Counted from the first letter of the stretch, positions 11,265-21,676 are shown. The stretch is DNA of 64,000 nt from Leuctra nigra (GCA_934045905.1 OW203768.1:26069060-26133059); one strand, 5' to 3'. Notes: generated from the sequence alone by a model not told the origin. Numbers and translations: made by a program.

Positions 11265-11775
11265 TGCAGCATGGTGGAGTTACATTTAGTGTTGTAGGTT
11301 ATCGTAAAACTCTCCCGCCCAACCAGGGATCACTGATTTCAAGTCCTGTAGATGGTTCCAATTTTCGACTTTTACTTTTAGTTATGCCTTATACATGCGA
11401 ACAGGGGTTGATATGTGAACACTCTTCTTCTGCGGAAGCTGCCTATATTCATCAAAGTATTTTAGCTTGTAGTCTATGTTCTCTTGCACATTGTTGTATT
11501 TCAAAACTCGTAGCTCCTGATGTGTAGAATGTTGACTTGGAGTAATCCATGAAAAACTCGTGCGTCAGATACTCCACGGTATAAGGATTCTTGTGGTGGG
11601 CCTCTCGACAATCTGCTACGTAATCTGTCGGCAGATAAATGTCACGGTTCTTCAATTTTCTTTCAATGGCAGCATGAACTGAATCGACTTCCATCTGCGT
11701 ATGACCCTTTTCCAAAAAATTATGTGTAACTTGGGTGCCAGTACGAATCGCAAAGTGAAGTAGTGCGTTAGACAA
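11265..11775 (-). pseudogene. C-terminal part of an uncharacterised arthropod repeat-family protein
   Basis: The first frame (11775-11452) reads GTQVTHNFLEKGHTQMEVDS, then VHAAIERKLKNRDIYLPTDY and, further on, YTVEYLTHEFFMDYSKSTFY. After a frameshift near 11455 it continues YFDEYRQLPQKKSVHISTPV, RMYKA, a stop, and WNHLQDLKSVIPGWAGEFYD. From memory, this KGHTQMExDSVHxxIER protein recurs in many copies in insect genomes and is probably transposon-borne, but I do not know its biochemical role. The frameshift and internal stops make this a relic. It starts a run of minus-strand transposon-type remnants. Confidence 0.6.
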
Positions 11776-11974
11776 GTTAATGTTCCGATTTTGATTGGTA
11801 CATACATCGCTGTAAATAATTATCTCCTTAGTTGTAGGACTTTTGCAATGTGTTTGGTAAGATAATCAATAATAATGCAAGTGAAAATGCTTATCTCAAG
11901 TCCCCCTTCACCTTCATGCTATAGGTAACAGCTAACAGCACTTGTACCCATATTGTAAAAAGTAAAATTGTGTA

Positions 11975-12740
11975 CACACAATTTGGTACGATAGTACATT
12001 GCACTGGCTTGTATCTTCGGAGCATGCTTTACGGCTTGAACGTCCATCGTGAACATTAGTACAGTTACTAATGTAAGTAAGCCTGGCGAGTCTTCTTACA
12101 TTTGGTGTCTTCTCAAGATGTTGTGTTTCCTGGAAGACTTGATGTAGATTGTCTTTCGCCTCAGCCAAATAATCCGCGAAGTCTTCTGCTTCTTTATAGA
12201 TGGTGTCGAAGCTGTTTGCAAGTTGGTCCATCTTCTCTCTTAGACCCACAGTTTGGTTCCATGCTGCATTATAATCGAGACCTTTAATCTGAAAATATGA
12301 AGATACAGGTGTCGACGCTTCAAAGATGTGTAGAAATATGAAGCTAGTCTGGAGAGTTTCAAACTTCGTCCAGTTCTCCAGAAGACTTCGGGCATCAGTT
12401 GCAGTGTTGGGGTCAACAGCTTAATTACACCACAACATTGTGTAGAGCCTCAATTAAATGCATGAAATTGACGCGATCCTTGGTATTTGTTAATGTAATT
12501 TGGAAAATTGTCCTTAAAGCCAAGTGCTTGCTGTTCCACCTCGTATCTAATTTCTTATGTAATCGACGAAGTTTTGCAGATCCACATGCGGAGAGCAACC
12601 GTCTCCATAAATCCACTCTCTTTTACGACGCTGTTTTCTGCATCCAGTCATTGAGATTTTGGGCACAAATGGAATTCATGGCTAAGTCGCCAATCACTAA
12701 GTTCACCATGTGGTGTAGTTCAAATTCAAGTTCAAGTTTC
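11975..12740 (-). pseudogene. hAT-superfamily (ZMYM1-like) transposase remnant
   Basis: Minus strand, in order: HHMVNLVIGDLAMNSICAQN (the DxCHxxNLVxxDxA helix), an RRLL helix, LDTRWNSKHLALRTIFQ (the family TRWxSRxxAL motif), VNFMHLIEALHNVV, then TATDARSLLENWTKFETLQT and SFDTIYKEAEDFADYL. This order matches zinc-finger MYM-type 1-like, hAT-derived transposases. A stop and at least one frameshift (near 12620) break it, and the N-terminal DNA-binding part and the C-terminal dimerisation segment are missing. Its 5' side ends at the short element at 12896. Confidence 0.7.
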
Positions 12741-12895
12741 TTTATTTTCCTGTAGATTAAATACATAAATATGGGCATCGTCAATAAATCGTGTAAACAG
12801 CCCTTGTGTAGACCAAGGGCCAATGTCTTAGTAAAATACTGATGAACATGCTCAACTTGAACTTTCAATTGATCGAAATACAATGGGATTTGCCG

Positions 12896-13083
12896 TCCGA
12901 CGGCTGTCACCTTATCGCGGTGGTAGGGTTTGTGTTGGCCAATGATCCATTGCAGCTACGCCGGCGAGCATATGCTCATGTGAAAGGGCTTCCCATGCCG
13001 GACAGGTCAGTGGTGAGGTCCAGACTAAGAGCAGCCAGGGTCTACCTATCCATGCCCTCCCTTGAATTTGCGGTCCCCTCGGT
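12896..13083 (+). mobile_element. GACGGCTG/GACGCGCC short element, copy A (5' half)
   Basis: Begins CCGACGGCTGTCACCTTATC, then GGTTTGTGTTGGCCAATGAT, the 12-bp palindrome GAGCATATGCTC, GCCGGACAGGTCAGTGGTGA, and stops after TGAATTTGCGGTCCCCTCGG. The 5' boundary agrees with copies at 15035, 58797 and 60648. The 3' half, including the GTTGACGCGCCGTTAAAC tail, is missing. Confidence 0.8.
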
Positions 13084-13324
13084 CAGTCATATCAGGTCCC
13101 CCTTGCAACATGTAACCCCAGTGCTATCTAACAATGAATTCATTGAAATTCAATGGTATTTGTGGCTCTCATATCAAGTCCACCCTTGCACTATATTACC
13201 CCAGTGCTCTGCTCGGTGGTGTGGAAATGTTTTGACATGAATTAGGTATCAACAAATCATTGTTCGTGAAATATATTATATTATGTCGTACCTAGCTTAA
13301 TTTAGTTCCAAAATATCAACACCC

Positions 13325-13480
13325 CGGAGTTCCCAAGTGTGCTGATTGCATTTCATCCTGGTATTGCGCCGAGTAATTTTCGGCAAAGTCACCTTGCATT
13401 ACAATGTGTTCCTCGGAGGCATGTTTCTTTTGGCTACTGAAGCGTGCCTGACTCTGGCCCTGCACGAAGACATATAATTA
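13325..13480 (-). pseudogene. Transposon-type coding fragment with GDFAENY motif
   Basis: The minus strand has an acceptor-like TGTCTTCGTGCAG followed by GQSQARFSSQKKHASEEHIV, then QGDFAENYSAQYQDEMQSAH and a stop. The V-x-GDFAENxxxxxQDExQSAH block is familiar from an invertebrate transposon-type protein with a DDE-like core, usually followed by xVTxF. The family name is uncertain. The splice-site-like boundary suggests an intron-containing source copy. Confidence 0.5.
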
Positions 13481-13645
13481 CATCCACTACTTGTTGCGGC
13501 ATAACCTCATACCATTATTAACAAACAAACACCAACCACAAACTTCAATGCCATCAGTATAAAGAAATTATGCTTTTCGTTCCGAAAAGTCATTGCATAT
13601 CCCTATTACGTAATTAGATATATATTTTTAAAAGTGTTATCTTAC

Positions 13646-13985
13646 CATTTTGTCGACATGTGGTATAATTTTGAAGAATTTCATTTAAACTGATGACTTC
13701 CTCTGATGTGTGGCATGGTAGCTTTGGCACGTCTCGATATGTTGAGTTTGTGGTTCCAGAAGACTCGTTCCCACTGTTAAATGCTTAACTGTTCACTGTT
13801 TAATTTTGACGACATAAATCCTTTGCTAGCTTATTCTGATTATCGATAATTTGTTTCTGATTGGCTAAAATGGTTTTGAGAAAAGCGATTGTTTGCATTG
13901 ATGAGTCGTATGCTGTTTTTGGCAATGGGATTTGTGAAACTGAAACTTTCCTAAATGGTAACTCGCTGTCTCAGTCTTCGTGCTG
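13646..13985 (-). pseudogene. Coding-like fragment with a coiled-coil and a splice donor
   Basis: The minus frame gives SELPFRKVSVSQIPLPKTAY, then SSMQTIAFLKTILANQKQII and DNQNKLAKDLC (helical), two stops, then VPKLPCHTSEEVISLNEILQ and NYTTCRQNG. The coding stretch ends at AAATG followed by GTAAGATAAC, a good donor. The LPxxTxEExxxLNExL pattern resembles insect DUF4806-type proteins, but this is weak. It may belong with the GDFAENY fragment just downstream as neighbouring exons of one decayed gene. Confidence 0.4.
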
Positions 13986-15034
13986 CCACGTTCCCGGGAG
14001 GTCGTGGTTAGCGTGGAGATTCATCGCCATTGAACCACAATGTGCTCAGACAGCTAGTTAATTATTACTTACCAAAATCTATTAGCATCGGCTAAATATA
14101 TTAGTCTTTTAGTGCAACTCTAATTTTAACTAATCTATCACATGTATTATCTACCATCTAATTCTAATTGAATGGTCGTATTGAGTGAAATTCAAGATCA
14201 AATTGAAATCGAAACTGGCCGAAATACTTTTATTAAGTGGGGCCATCCAAACGAAACAAACAAACAAACAACAACTCGCTGTCTGGAGCTGATGACGGTC
14301 CTGCTGTGCTCTCAGTCTCATCGTCAATAGTCATCTCTTTCAGATCCTAGAAATCCGATGTTACATCAATGTATTATTTTTCATTATTGAAATGTAGACG
14401 GAGTGAATAAAAAAGTAGTGAAAAGTTGATAGATGTTGACTAATCGCATAGACGTCTTCAGTCGTCTCTCCTAGACGTATGTCGTTTGTCGTTGATGGTT
14501 TTGTCCAAGTTCTTAATGTAAACATTAAATAACCTTTTTTGATTTACCCTCTTGGCCACTCGGTATTCTTGCCTCTCAACCTTGGTTTACGAGAAGCCGA
14601 CATAGAGCTCTGTCTTGGGAGTTGATCTTTCCGTTTGGATCCTCTATGGCGCTCATCGCCTCCTCGAGCCCGATTATGGACTGTTTCCGAGACAATGAAT
14701 TGAATATAATTCACTTATATGCGGGAAATGATCTGGATGGAAGTGTACTCAGTTTGTTTCTCCCCGCCCTAGAAACTACACACGAATATAACTATCTGAC
14801 TGGCTTGCGCGATGTCAGTATTCTTGACGAAGATCCGTCTGCGCATGAAGCTTGAAGTCACCTACGGCCTTGCCTCGAGCCCTGTTGGACCCGCCAACAT
14901 AGCGCATTGCACTGGTCTAGCAGTGAAAACGTATCTAGCCTGCACATCGTAAGCACAGACACGTTTAGTCGTAGACATTTTTCTTTACACCACTCCAGGG
15001 TACATATTATTATATATCTCTTTTTGATCTTCCC
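13986..15034. other. No gene recognised
   Basis: A 77-codon plus-strand ORF at 14622-14855 lacks any recognisable motif. The rest is AT-rich. Confidence 0.4.
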
Positions 15035-15262
15035 CCGACGGCTGCCACCTTAGTGCGGTGGTGGGGATTGGGTTGGCCAATGATCCACTGCAGCTACGCC
15101 GGCGCTAATGTGCCGCGTATATGCGTATGTGTATATGCTAATGTGTAAGGGCTACCCATGCCGGACAGGTCAGTGGTGAGGCCCAGACAAAAAGCAGCCA
15201 GGGTCGACCTCCCTTGAATTGGCGGTCCTCTCGGGCGGCCTCCCCCCTCGAGATCGGGGAAT
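15035..15262 (+). mobile_element. GACGGCTG/GACGCGCC short element, copy B (5' half)
   Basis: Starts CCCCCGACGGCTGCCACCTT. It has GGTTGGCCAATGATCCACTG, a local expansion of TATGCGTATGTGTATATGC where the other copies have the GAGCATATGCTC palindrome, then GCCGGACAGGTCAGTGGTGA, and fades after CTCGAGATCGGGGA. The tail is absent. Confidence 0.8.
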
Positions 15263-15499
15263 AAATACACCATAGCGATTTATTTGATCAAATGAATTTC
15301 TGACCAGAAAAACAGTACCAATCATTAATCTAGACATGTCAAGCTTTGAAATGATACCATACATGTGAGGTTTAAACACTTTTCAATAATTATCACTTGG
15401 GTTGACATTTCCATGGAACTGCCCACATCCAATATCGATGACACGTGAAGGAAATGTACTTGGACAAGTAAAAAATAGTTGCTTATACTGTTAAAGCGC
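15263..15499. other. No gene recognised
   Basis: Short AT-rich spacer. Confidence 0.4.
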
Positions 15500-15829
15500 T
15501 AGTAGCAGCAAGTGCACTGGTGCCCTATCTAAACTGTTTTCTATTTCCTGAATTTCCTGTTCTTCATTATCACCGTCTTCATTTGTTAAATTCGTAGAAT
15601 TACTTGCCATTCTTTGAAAGTCAGCGGGGTGAAAAGTCCTTGCGTGCTTCAGAAGATTTGTGGTTGTGTAGGATCCTGTCCCCCCACTCTTACCACCGCC
15701 ACGAGAAATTTGTGCTTCACAGAAATTGCACTTTTCATAATTGCTGTCAGTGGTGCATATTTCGAAATATTTCCAAGCTTCGAATTTCGAAGCTTGGGTT
15801 CGATAAGAGGAAATCCAGGCCGGGATCAA
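15500..15829 (-). pseudogene. BED-type zinc finger, N-terminal part of a hAT-like transposase
   Basis: The minus frame contains SKFEAWKYFEICTTDSNYEK, CNFCEAQISRGGGKSGGTGS, and YTTTNLLKHARTFHP. That is a BED finger: aromatic WxYF start, C-x2-C, a T-x2-LxxH helix and H-x4-H. It is followed by an acidic, Glu-rich linker and a stop. BED fingers head hAT-type transposases (ZBED-like) and bind transposon ends. The catalytic part is absent downstream. An inverted repeat around CTTCGAATTTCGAAG (near 15778) overlaps the coding frame. Confidence 0.8.
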
Positions 15830-15976
15830 AGCACGATTATAACCTCATATTTAAAAGGAGTGTAGTCAAAATGGCCGCATAACAATTCAAATCAATTTCA
15901 ATTTCAATTTTGTTTTACATAACATACAGTAGGTACAGTAATAATAATTTAGGTACATGGAAAAATAGTACATACA

Positions 15977-17230
15977 TCAATAGAACTTAACATGCTTTGC
16001 ATCTTTAATGGCATTATGTGCCGAGCCTATTGAGACAGATAAATCGGCAGCAATATCCTCCAGTGTATACGGGCGATCAGGAAACGCTGCTTTGCACACT
16101 TTCAAGCTGTCCACAATGTCGCTGATTAATACCTGTGCATGCTCGAAGAGTCTTAGTTCTGTTTTCTCCTTTATGAGAAACCTCATGACAAATCCAATGT
16201 TGTGTCCAATTACGACAACATTTTTATTAAATTCAACTAAGAAATTAATAAATCCAGCCCATGCATCGTGCCTGGACTCGGAGTCGACCCGATTACCATG
16301 CAAGAATAAACTATTATTACTCTTAGTCAGTCCAGTGACTTCTGTAACTTTAACTGGGATTGATGATGGTAAAACATAGGCCTCGTATGTTTCACCCCTA
16401 CAAACTGCTGCGATTTGAACAACTTGGGAGGTTGCTACCAATCCCGACGTCTCTAAATCGAAGAAAACATACTCCGTACCTTCACTCTTGGACCTGGACA
16501 ACATGTGGAGAGGCAACACCTGGACAGTCGTGTTGTTTTCTTTCAGCAACCCCATATCAGAGTGATACTTCGGCCCTTCCTTCGCCTCTTGGGTGGAAAT
16601 CTCGTTTTTCCTCTTCATTCTGAGCTGCACACGTCGTCGATTATAGTCGAGCTGCGTCCGTAACATCTTCTTTCTTACGCGCTGGTCATCCATCGTCTTC
16701 CGATGCGCTGCAGTATGAAACCCAGTGGACAAAGAAAGCTTCTTGCAGACTGGCAGAACGTAACTTGTTCCCTCATTCGTTTGAGACACCGCACAAGCCA
16801 CTCGGTAGTACAACAACTCACTCCCACTATAACACTTCGCTTTCGGGGCCTTCGACGCTACCACAGCATTAAACGATTCCTTGACTTGGGTTGAACCACA
16901 AGGAGCAATCTTGCCGGCATTGCCAGCAATCTTTGTAGTAAGATCTGCAAGTCATTGAACAGTTCAACTTTAGACACTCACCTCGGGGTAAGCTGGTGTA
17001 ATTGGTGAGGGGGTCAGCCTTGTGTCGGCACCAGACCTCACATTCTGAATGGTCACCAAACACTCGGTTGAAAATGTTCTGTATTGCCTTCTCGAGACCA
17101 ACAGATGGGGGAGATGAAATAGATTTGCACGTTGAGGCCATGAAGAGACGTCGTTTACCCAGTATGGCCACATCAGCCAATTGCTTACACATGCTCATGT
17201 GCACTGGGACGCGAGGCGGGCTCCGAACAA
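15977..17230 (-). pseudogene. Mutator-like transposase C-terminal part joined to a DEDDh exonuclease domain
   Basis: Upstream frame: LEKAIQNIFNRVFGDHSECE then VWC and YTSLPRGECLK. After a frameshift and TGA near 16955 comes IAPCGSTQVKESFNAVVASK, APKAKCYSGSELLYYRVACA, VSQTNEG. This matches, from memory, the invertebrate Mutator-like transposase family (H-S-x-C-x-x-W-C and STQxxESFN...YSGSExLxxRVAxAVSQ). About 120 residues on, a DEDDh exonuclease follows: YVFFDLETSG (ExoI), IGHNIGFVMRFL (ExoII) and SAHNAIKDAKHV (ExoIII). ExoII normally reads HNxxFD; here the Asp is Val (GTC), so one metal ligand is lost. The protein ends 3-4 residues later at TGA. The N-terminal DDE half is absent. Confidence 0.75.
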
Positions 17231-17292
17231 CGGAAGCATATGTCTGTATTGCAGGTGTAGAGGCATCTTTAGTCTGCACTTCTTCTTTCTGG

Positions 17293-17325
17293 CGCTGTTG
17301 ACGCGCCGTTAAACAATATTATACT
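17293..17325 (+). repeat. Isolated GTTGACGCGCCGTTAAAC tail
   Basis: GTTGACGCGCCGTTAAACAA followed by TATTATAC is the 3' tail seen on the short element copies at 23190, 58797 and 60648. Only the last 30 or so bases are present, as expected for an extreme 5' truncation by target-primed reverse transcription. Confidence 0.6.
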
Positions 17326-18170
17326 ACGACTCAAGTAATTGTGAAGTATTGAAATATTTCAGTTTTTAGATGTACTCTGTAATACATTCGTGTTGTTTAT
17401 ATTCTACCTGTATGGTCACGAGCTTCCACATCCCCGCACCTATAAACCGGAGCAGATTTCACTCTCGCTAGAGGAAAATATCACTCTTCTTCAGGATATG
17501 AACACTGTGAGAGGTGCTAGAAGACATTCTAAAAGACTTGGGAGTAATTTGCAGAACTGGTTCACTGCTTCCGTCACGATAGTGTTGCAATCAACGTCTC
17601 GAACTCCAACTGCAGCAAACGTAGGCAATATAATTTATATACAAACCTATATATATTTTAAGATTACGCTCAAGTAACGTTCTATGGATTCGTTCATTTG
17701 CCGTCGCAATGAACTGTGCTTTCTCAGTGAAAGCTGCAGACAGATATAAAAGTCAACATTTCCATGACGTTGCCATGTCTGAGGATTATTTCTCTCTCTC
17801 TCTCTCTCTCCATCTCCATCTGATCATCTTTATGCATAAAATGCGCATAAATCCCTAGACAGCTCTTCGTAGTCTTTCTGTCCAGACATCTGTGGTGACG
17901 GTTAGGTGCTCTCTCTGCCTGCTTCAGTTTATCTCTGAATGTATTATACATCGTAGAAAACTGTTCATCAATCATTCTTGCAATTTTTTTCGGCTAAGAA
18001 CCTTGTATAAAGGAATAACCAAATAAATCAAATTTAGAAATCCTTTATCTTCTACAAAAGATAATGGTTGGTTATCTTCGCATAAGTGCCATATTCAACT
18101 TTTCCTTTTTCAAACCTCCAGCTAAAAATTAAGAAAGCTAAATGTCAGTTCAGTGCTCCGTTAGTTAAAA
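17326..18170. other. No gene recognised; TC microsatellite
   Basis: A (TC)n run lies at 17790-17811. ORFs at 17390-17677 (plus) and 17724-17975 (minus) show no recognisable family. The minus one crosses the microsatellite, giving an Arg-Glu repeat. Confidence 0.45.
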
Positions 18171-18293
18171 CATGCTACACCCACTTGATGATATGATGTA
18201 GTGGATCAGAGCCCTTGATGGATGGATGTGGTTCCGGTGTGGTTCTTGCTCTGTTAGTTGCTTGTGCTGGCTCTGAAAAGGGCCGTTGGCAGC

Positions 18294-18327
18294 GACGTTT
18301 CGAGGCACTTGCTGTCCTCATCCTCAG
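18294..18327 (-). ncRNA. Hammerhead-like motif in Penelope copy 1
   Basis: Minus strand: CTGAGGA (fits CUGANGA), one extra U, stem II GAGG/CCTC around ACAGCAAGTG, then GAAACGTC. GAA, palindromic ACGU, then C agrees with the minimal stem III and GUC cleavage site of the dimeric hammerheads reported for Penelope-like elements. Stem I pairing is poor in this copy. Confidence 0.5.
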
Positions 18328-18506
18328 GCAGGCTGGGTTGGAATGGCAAGATGGGAAAAGCCGGCTCTTAATCTGGCCTACTGTCGCAAGTAGGCGAGCC
18401 AATGGGAAAAGAGGAGTAATTGGCTGCGTGACCAATGGGAGCGCAGAAAGTGAGTAGGAGTAGGGATGGAGGGGCGGTGGAGGGGGATGTCTGGTCAGCT
18501 GATCAC

Positions 18507-19725
18507 TCAGTTGACCGCTGGAGCCCGGATCTGGCACGACTGCGTGTCGGTGCTCCCCGGGTCAGGTCCGCGATGGTCGGCGGCGGCGGTGATGTCGGCT
18601 CGGTCGGGGGCGACGGTGATCTGCGCCATGACCGGCTTCCAGGCATGTGGCAGCCTGATCGAGTCGTCCCGCTGGTTCATGTTGTGTGGGCGACGCTCGA
18701 TCTCGATGGCTTCTCGGATGACTCGCAGGCTGCGGTACTCGACGGTGGCCAAGGACTTCGTGCCCTCGAAGTTGATCCGGTGGCCCTCTGCTTCCACGTG
18801 CTGGGCGAGGGATGAGGTCGTTGCTCGGAGACGGACTGCTCTTCGGTGTTCCTTGAGCCTTTCAGACATGTGCCGGCCAGTCTGTCCGATGAAGGTGCGA
18901 GGGCAGTCTCCGCAGGGAATCTCGTAGACGCCCTTCTCTTCAAGGGGGATCTTGTCCTTGGAGCTGCGGAGCCTCTCGCCGATCTTGCAGTCCGCCCGGT
19001 AGATGGTCTTGATGTCGGCCGTGGCGAGGAGCTTGCTGATGCGGTCGGTTGTCCCTCGGACATACGGCAGAAAGGCGAGTCTGACCGGGTCGATGGGCGG
19101 CGTAGGCGTGTCCGGGTCCTTCGGCTTCCTGTTCCACGCCTTGAGGAAGTCGCGGTTGGAGTAGCCGTTGCTGAGGAGCGCCTTCCGCAGGATCTTCTCC
19201 TCCTCTGCGATGTGGTCGTCGTATGCGAACCTCCTCGAGCGTGTGGTGAGCGAGTTGGCCACCGACCGGAGCTGCGATGGGTGATGATGCGACGTCGCGT
19301 GCAGGTAGCGGTCCGTGTGTGTTGGTTTCCGATACACTGTGTGTCCTAGTGTACCTTCAGGGCGCTTGATCACCAGGCAGTACAGGAACGGCAGCTTCCC
19401 CTCCGACTCGAGCTCCATTGTGAACTTGATGTTGGCGTGGACGCTGTTGAGATGATGCAGGAAGGCTGGCAGTTGGTCGGCTCCGTGTTGCCAGATGATG
19501 AACGGGTCGTCGACGTATCTCAGCCAGCACCTGGGTTGTAGTGGTGCTGTCTCGAGGGCTCTGGTCTCGAACGCTTCGAGGAACAGATTGGCTATCACCG
19601 GGGATAGAGGTGATCCCATGTGTGCGCCGTCGATCTGTCTGTAGAACTGCCCCTCGTAGATGAAATAAGTCGATGTCAAGCAGTGTCTGGCCAGGGTACC
19701 TTCGTGAAAAGAGATACGTACGCAG
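18507..19725 (-). CDS. Penelope-like reverse transcriptase (C-terminal part) plus GIY-YIG endonuclease
   Basis: An open frame of 417 codons from 19760; homology begins at LARHCLTSTYFIYEG (codon 24), the codons before it being junction sequence. RT motifs: GQFYRQIDGAHMGSPLSP (41-54 region; the family has AxMGSPLSP) and catalytic YVDD (82-85). The GIY-YIG nuclease begins GVYEIPCGDC (277-286) and continues FIGQTGR (290-296), EH (304-305), REAIEIE (349-355) and HNMN (359-362). Such proteins reverse-transcribe the element RNA at a nicked target; the endonuclease makes the nick. The N-terminal RT third is missing, because of a deletion joining the VSLFTKVP-coding DNA to LARHC and the inverted junction, so it cannot work alone. 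The C-terminal two thirds look undamaged. Confidence 0.85.
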
Positions 19726-20269
19726 AGTGCGCTAAGTCCTACGTCCGCGACTCTGGCCACTTCGTTGACATACTACGAGAGTTCACACTCGCGCCAGGAG
19801 ATCTGCTCGTCAGCTTCGACGTGGTATCTCTCTTCACGAAGGTACCCATCCAAGAAGCTCTCATCATCATCAACGAGAAGCACGATCCGCCGTACCATGT
19901 CCTCGAGCTGGCCAGACACTGCTTGACATCGAATTATTTCATCTACGAGGGGCAGTTCTACAGACAGATCGACGGCGCACCCATGGGATCACCTCTATCC
20001 CCGGTGATGTCAATCTGTTCCTCGAAGCGTTCGAGACCAGAGACCTTGAGACAGCACCACTACAACCCAGGTGATGGCTGAGATACGTCGACGACACGTT
20101 CATCATCTGGCAACACGGAGCCGACCAACTGCCAACCTTCCTGCAGCATCTCAACAGCGTCCATGCCAACATCAAGTTCACGATGGAGCTCGAGTCGGAG
20201 GGGAAGCTGCCGTTTCTGGACTGCCTGGTGATCAAGCGCTCTGACGGTACACTAGGCCACACAGTGTAT
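19726..20269 (+). pseudogene. Penelope-like element copy 2, RT part (broken)
   Basis: Plus strand, head to head with copy 1. The frame reads YVRDSGHFVDILREFTLAPG, DLLVSFDVVSLFTKVPIQEA (RT motif with the first catalytic Asp), then YFIYEGQFYRQIDGAPMGSP. A one-base loss in the GTGATAGCCAATCTG region shifts the frame after LSPV. A TGC to TGA change precedes the catalytic YVDD. The sequence is about 97 percent like copy 1 where they overlap (eye estimate). The RT is cut by the 549-bp element starting at 20270. Confidence 0.85.
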
Positions 20270-20818
20270 TCGCACAATTAAGATCAGCTCTGCACTCTAG
20301 TGGTAGAGATGTGGTACTAGAGGAAGGGTGTACGCATTCAATTCTTCATAAGGAACGTGTAGAGTTTGGATACCTCTACTTCATACACTATTAAACATAG
20401 AACCCTGAAAAAGTAACGAGTATAGAAAAGATGATGCTTTATCGATCAGTCACCTCAGAATTTTTCTCCGCGGTTAAATTGCAGCGTAATAATCGTTCAA
20501 ACATGTAATGCATCAGCCAATCAGAGGACAGGAAATGGTCCAACGGACCAATCAGGCTACAATATAAGCCGTATTTGCTTCATACGGTAAGCTTTTTTAT
20601 CATTATTTAGACACAAATAAATAAATTTCTGTGGTGACAGATCGAAAAAGCATAATCTATTCTATACTCATTACAATTTGTATGGTTCTATGTTAAATAG
20701 TGTATGAAGTAGAGGTATCCAAACTCTACAGGTACCTTATGGAGAATTGAATGCGTACACCCTTCCTCAAGTACACATTTCTACCACCAGAGTGCAGAGC
20801 GGAAGCTTGATTTAGCGA
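20270..20818. mobile_element. Non-autonomous TIR element (MITE) inside Penelope copy 2
   Basis: 549 bp with terminal inverted repeats of about 185 bp. The outer ends are TCGC...AAG...GCTCTGCACTC and its complement. The TIR runs inward through GGGTGTACGCATTCAATTCT and GTAGAGTTTGGATACCTCTA to GAGTATAGAA and the GATC.GTCACC segment. The insertion is exact: GTGTAT and CGGAAACC are contiguous in copy 1. The dinucleotide AT flanks both sides as a probable target duplication. There is no ORF. The unpaired core contains two CCAAT boxes and a TATA-like AATATAAG. Confidence 0.9.
20510..20575 (+). promoter_or_regulatory. Promoter-like core of the nested TIR element
   Basis: GCCAATCAGAGG and GACCAATCAGG, about 25 bp apart, are followed by ACAATATAAGCC, which reads as two CCAAT boxes and a TATA box. 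GGTCCAACGGACC between them is a short palindrome. Function is inferred from motif spacing only. Confidence 0.35.
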
Positions 20819-20820
20819 AT

Positions 20821-21676
20821 CGGAAACCAACACACACGGACCGCTACCTGCACGCGACGTCGCACCTTCATCCATCGCAGCTCCGGTCGGTGGCCAACTC
20901 GCTCACCACACGCTCGAGGAGGGTCGCATACGACGACCACATCACACATCACAGAGGAGGATCCTGCGGAAGGCGCTCCTCAGCAACGGCTACGCAACCG
21001 CGACTTCCTCAAGGCGTGGAACAGGAAGCCGAAGGACCCGGACACGCCTACGCCACCCATCGACCCGGTCAGACTCGCCTTCCTGCCGTATGTCCGAGGG
21101 ACAACCGACCGCATCAGCAAGCTCCTCGCCACGGCCGACATCAAGACCATCTACCGGGCGGACTGCAAGATCGGCGAGAGGCTCCGCAGCTCCAAGGACA
21201 AGATCCCCCTTGAAGAGAAGGGCGTCTACGAGATTCCCTGCGGAGACTGCCCTCGCACCTTCATCGGACAGACTGGCCGGCACATGTCTGAAAGGCTCAA
21301 GGAACACCGAAGGGCAGTCCGTCTCCGAGAACCGACCTCATCCCTCGCCCAGCACGTGGAAGCAGAGGGCCACCGGATCAACTTCGAGGGCACGAAGTCC
21401 TTGGCCACCGTCGATTACCGCAGCCTGCGAGTCATCCGAGAAGCCATCGAGATCGAGCGTCGCCCGCACAACATGAACCAGCGGGACGACTCGATCAGGC
21501 TGCCACATGCCTGGAAGCCGGTCATGGCGCAGATCACCGTCGCCCCGACCGAGCCGACATCACCACCGCCGCCGACCATCGCGGACCCGACCCGCGGAGC
21601 ACTGACACGCAGTCGTGCCAGGGCCGAGCTCCAGCATCCCCCTCCACCGCCCCTCCATCCCTTCTCCTACTCACTT
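20821..21676 (+). pseudogene. Penelope-like element copy 2, connector and GIY-YIG part
   Basis: Resumes exactly where the TIR element ends (CGGAAACCAACACACACGGA). A frameshift follows in the CACATCACACATCACAGAGG region, where copy 1 has CACATCGCAGAGGAGGAGAA. The nuclease frame is then intact from GVYEIPCGDC through TFIGQTGR, EHRRAVRLREPTSSLAQHVE and REAIEIERRPHNMN. The 3' part changes frame before the stop. With the RT lesions, the copy is dead. Confidence 0.85.

Larger units (their letters stand above)
18200..19725 (-). mobile_element. Penelope-like retroelement, copy 1 (5'-truncated)
   Basis: Minus-strand element made of RT C-terminal half, GIY-YIG endonuclease and a 3' terminal region. 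The 3' region carries inverted CCAAT boxes (CCCATTGGTCACGCAGCCAA and CCCATTGGCTCGCC), a hammerhead-like motif and a shared end reaching GAACCACACCGGAACC. The same terminal region appears at 22787-23005. The 5' side stops inside the RT at about 19720, where it meets copy 2 head to head. Confidence 0.9.

Noticed and set aside
18435..19349. Long plus-strand ORFs of 126-167 codons opposite the Penelope gene
   Set aside because: They are antisense shadows of the GC-rich RT/endonuclease frame; the minus strand has the family motifs.
20890..21213. Pro/Arg/Ala-rich ORF in Penelope copy 2
   Set aside because: It is an alternative frame of the connector and endonuclease DNA after a frameshift, without homology of its own.
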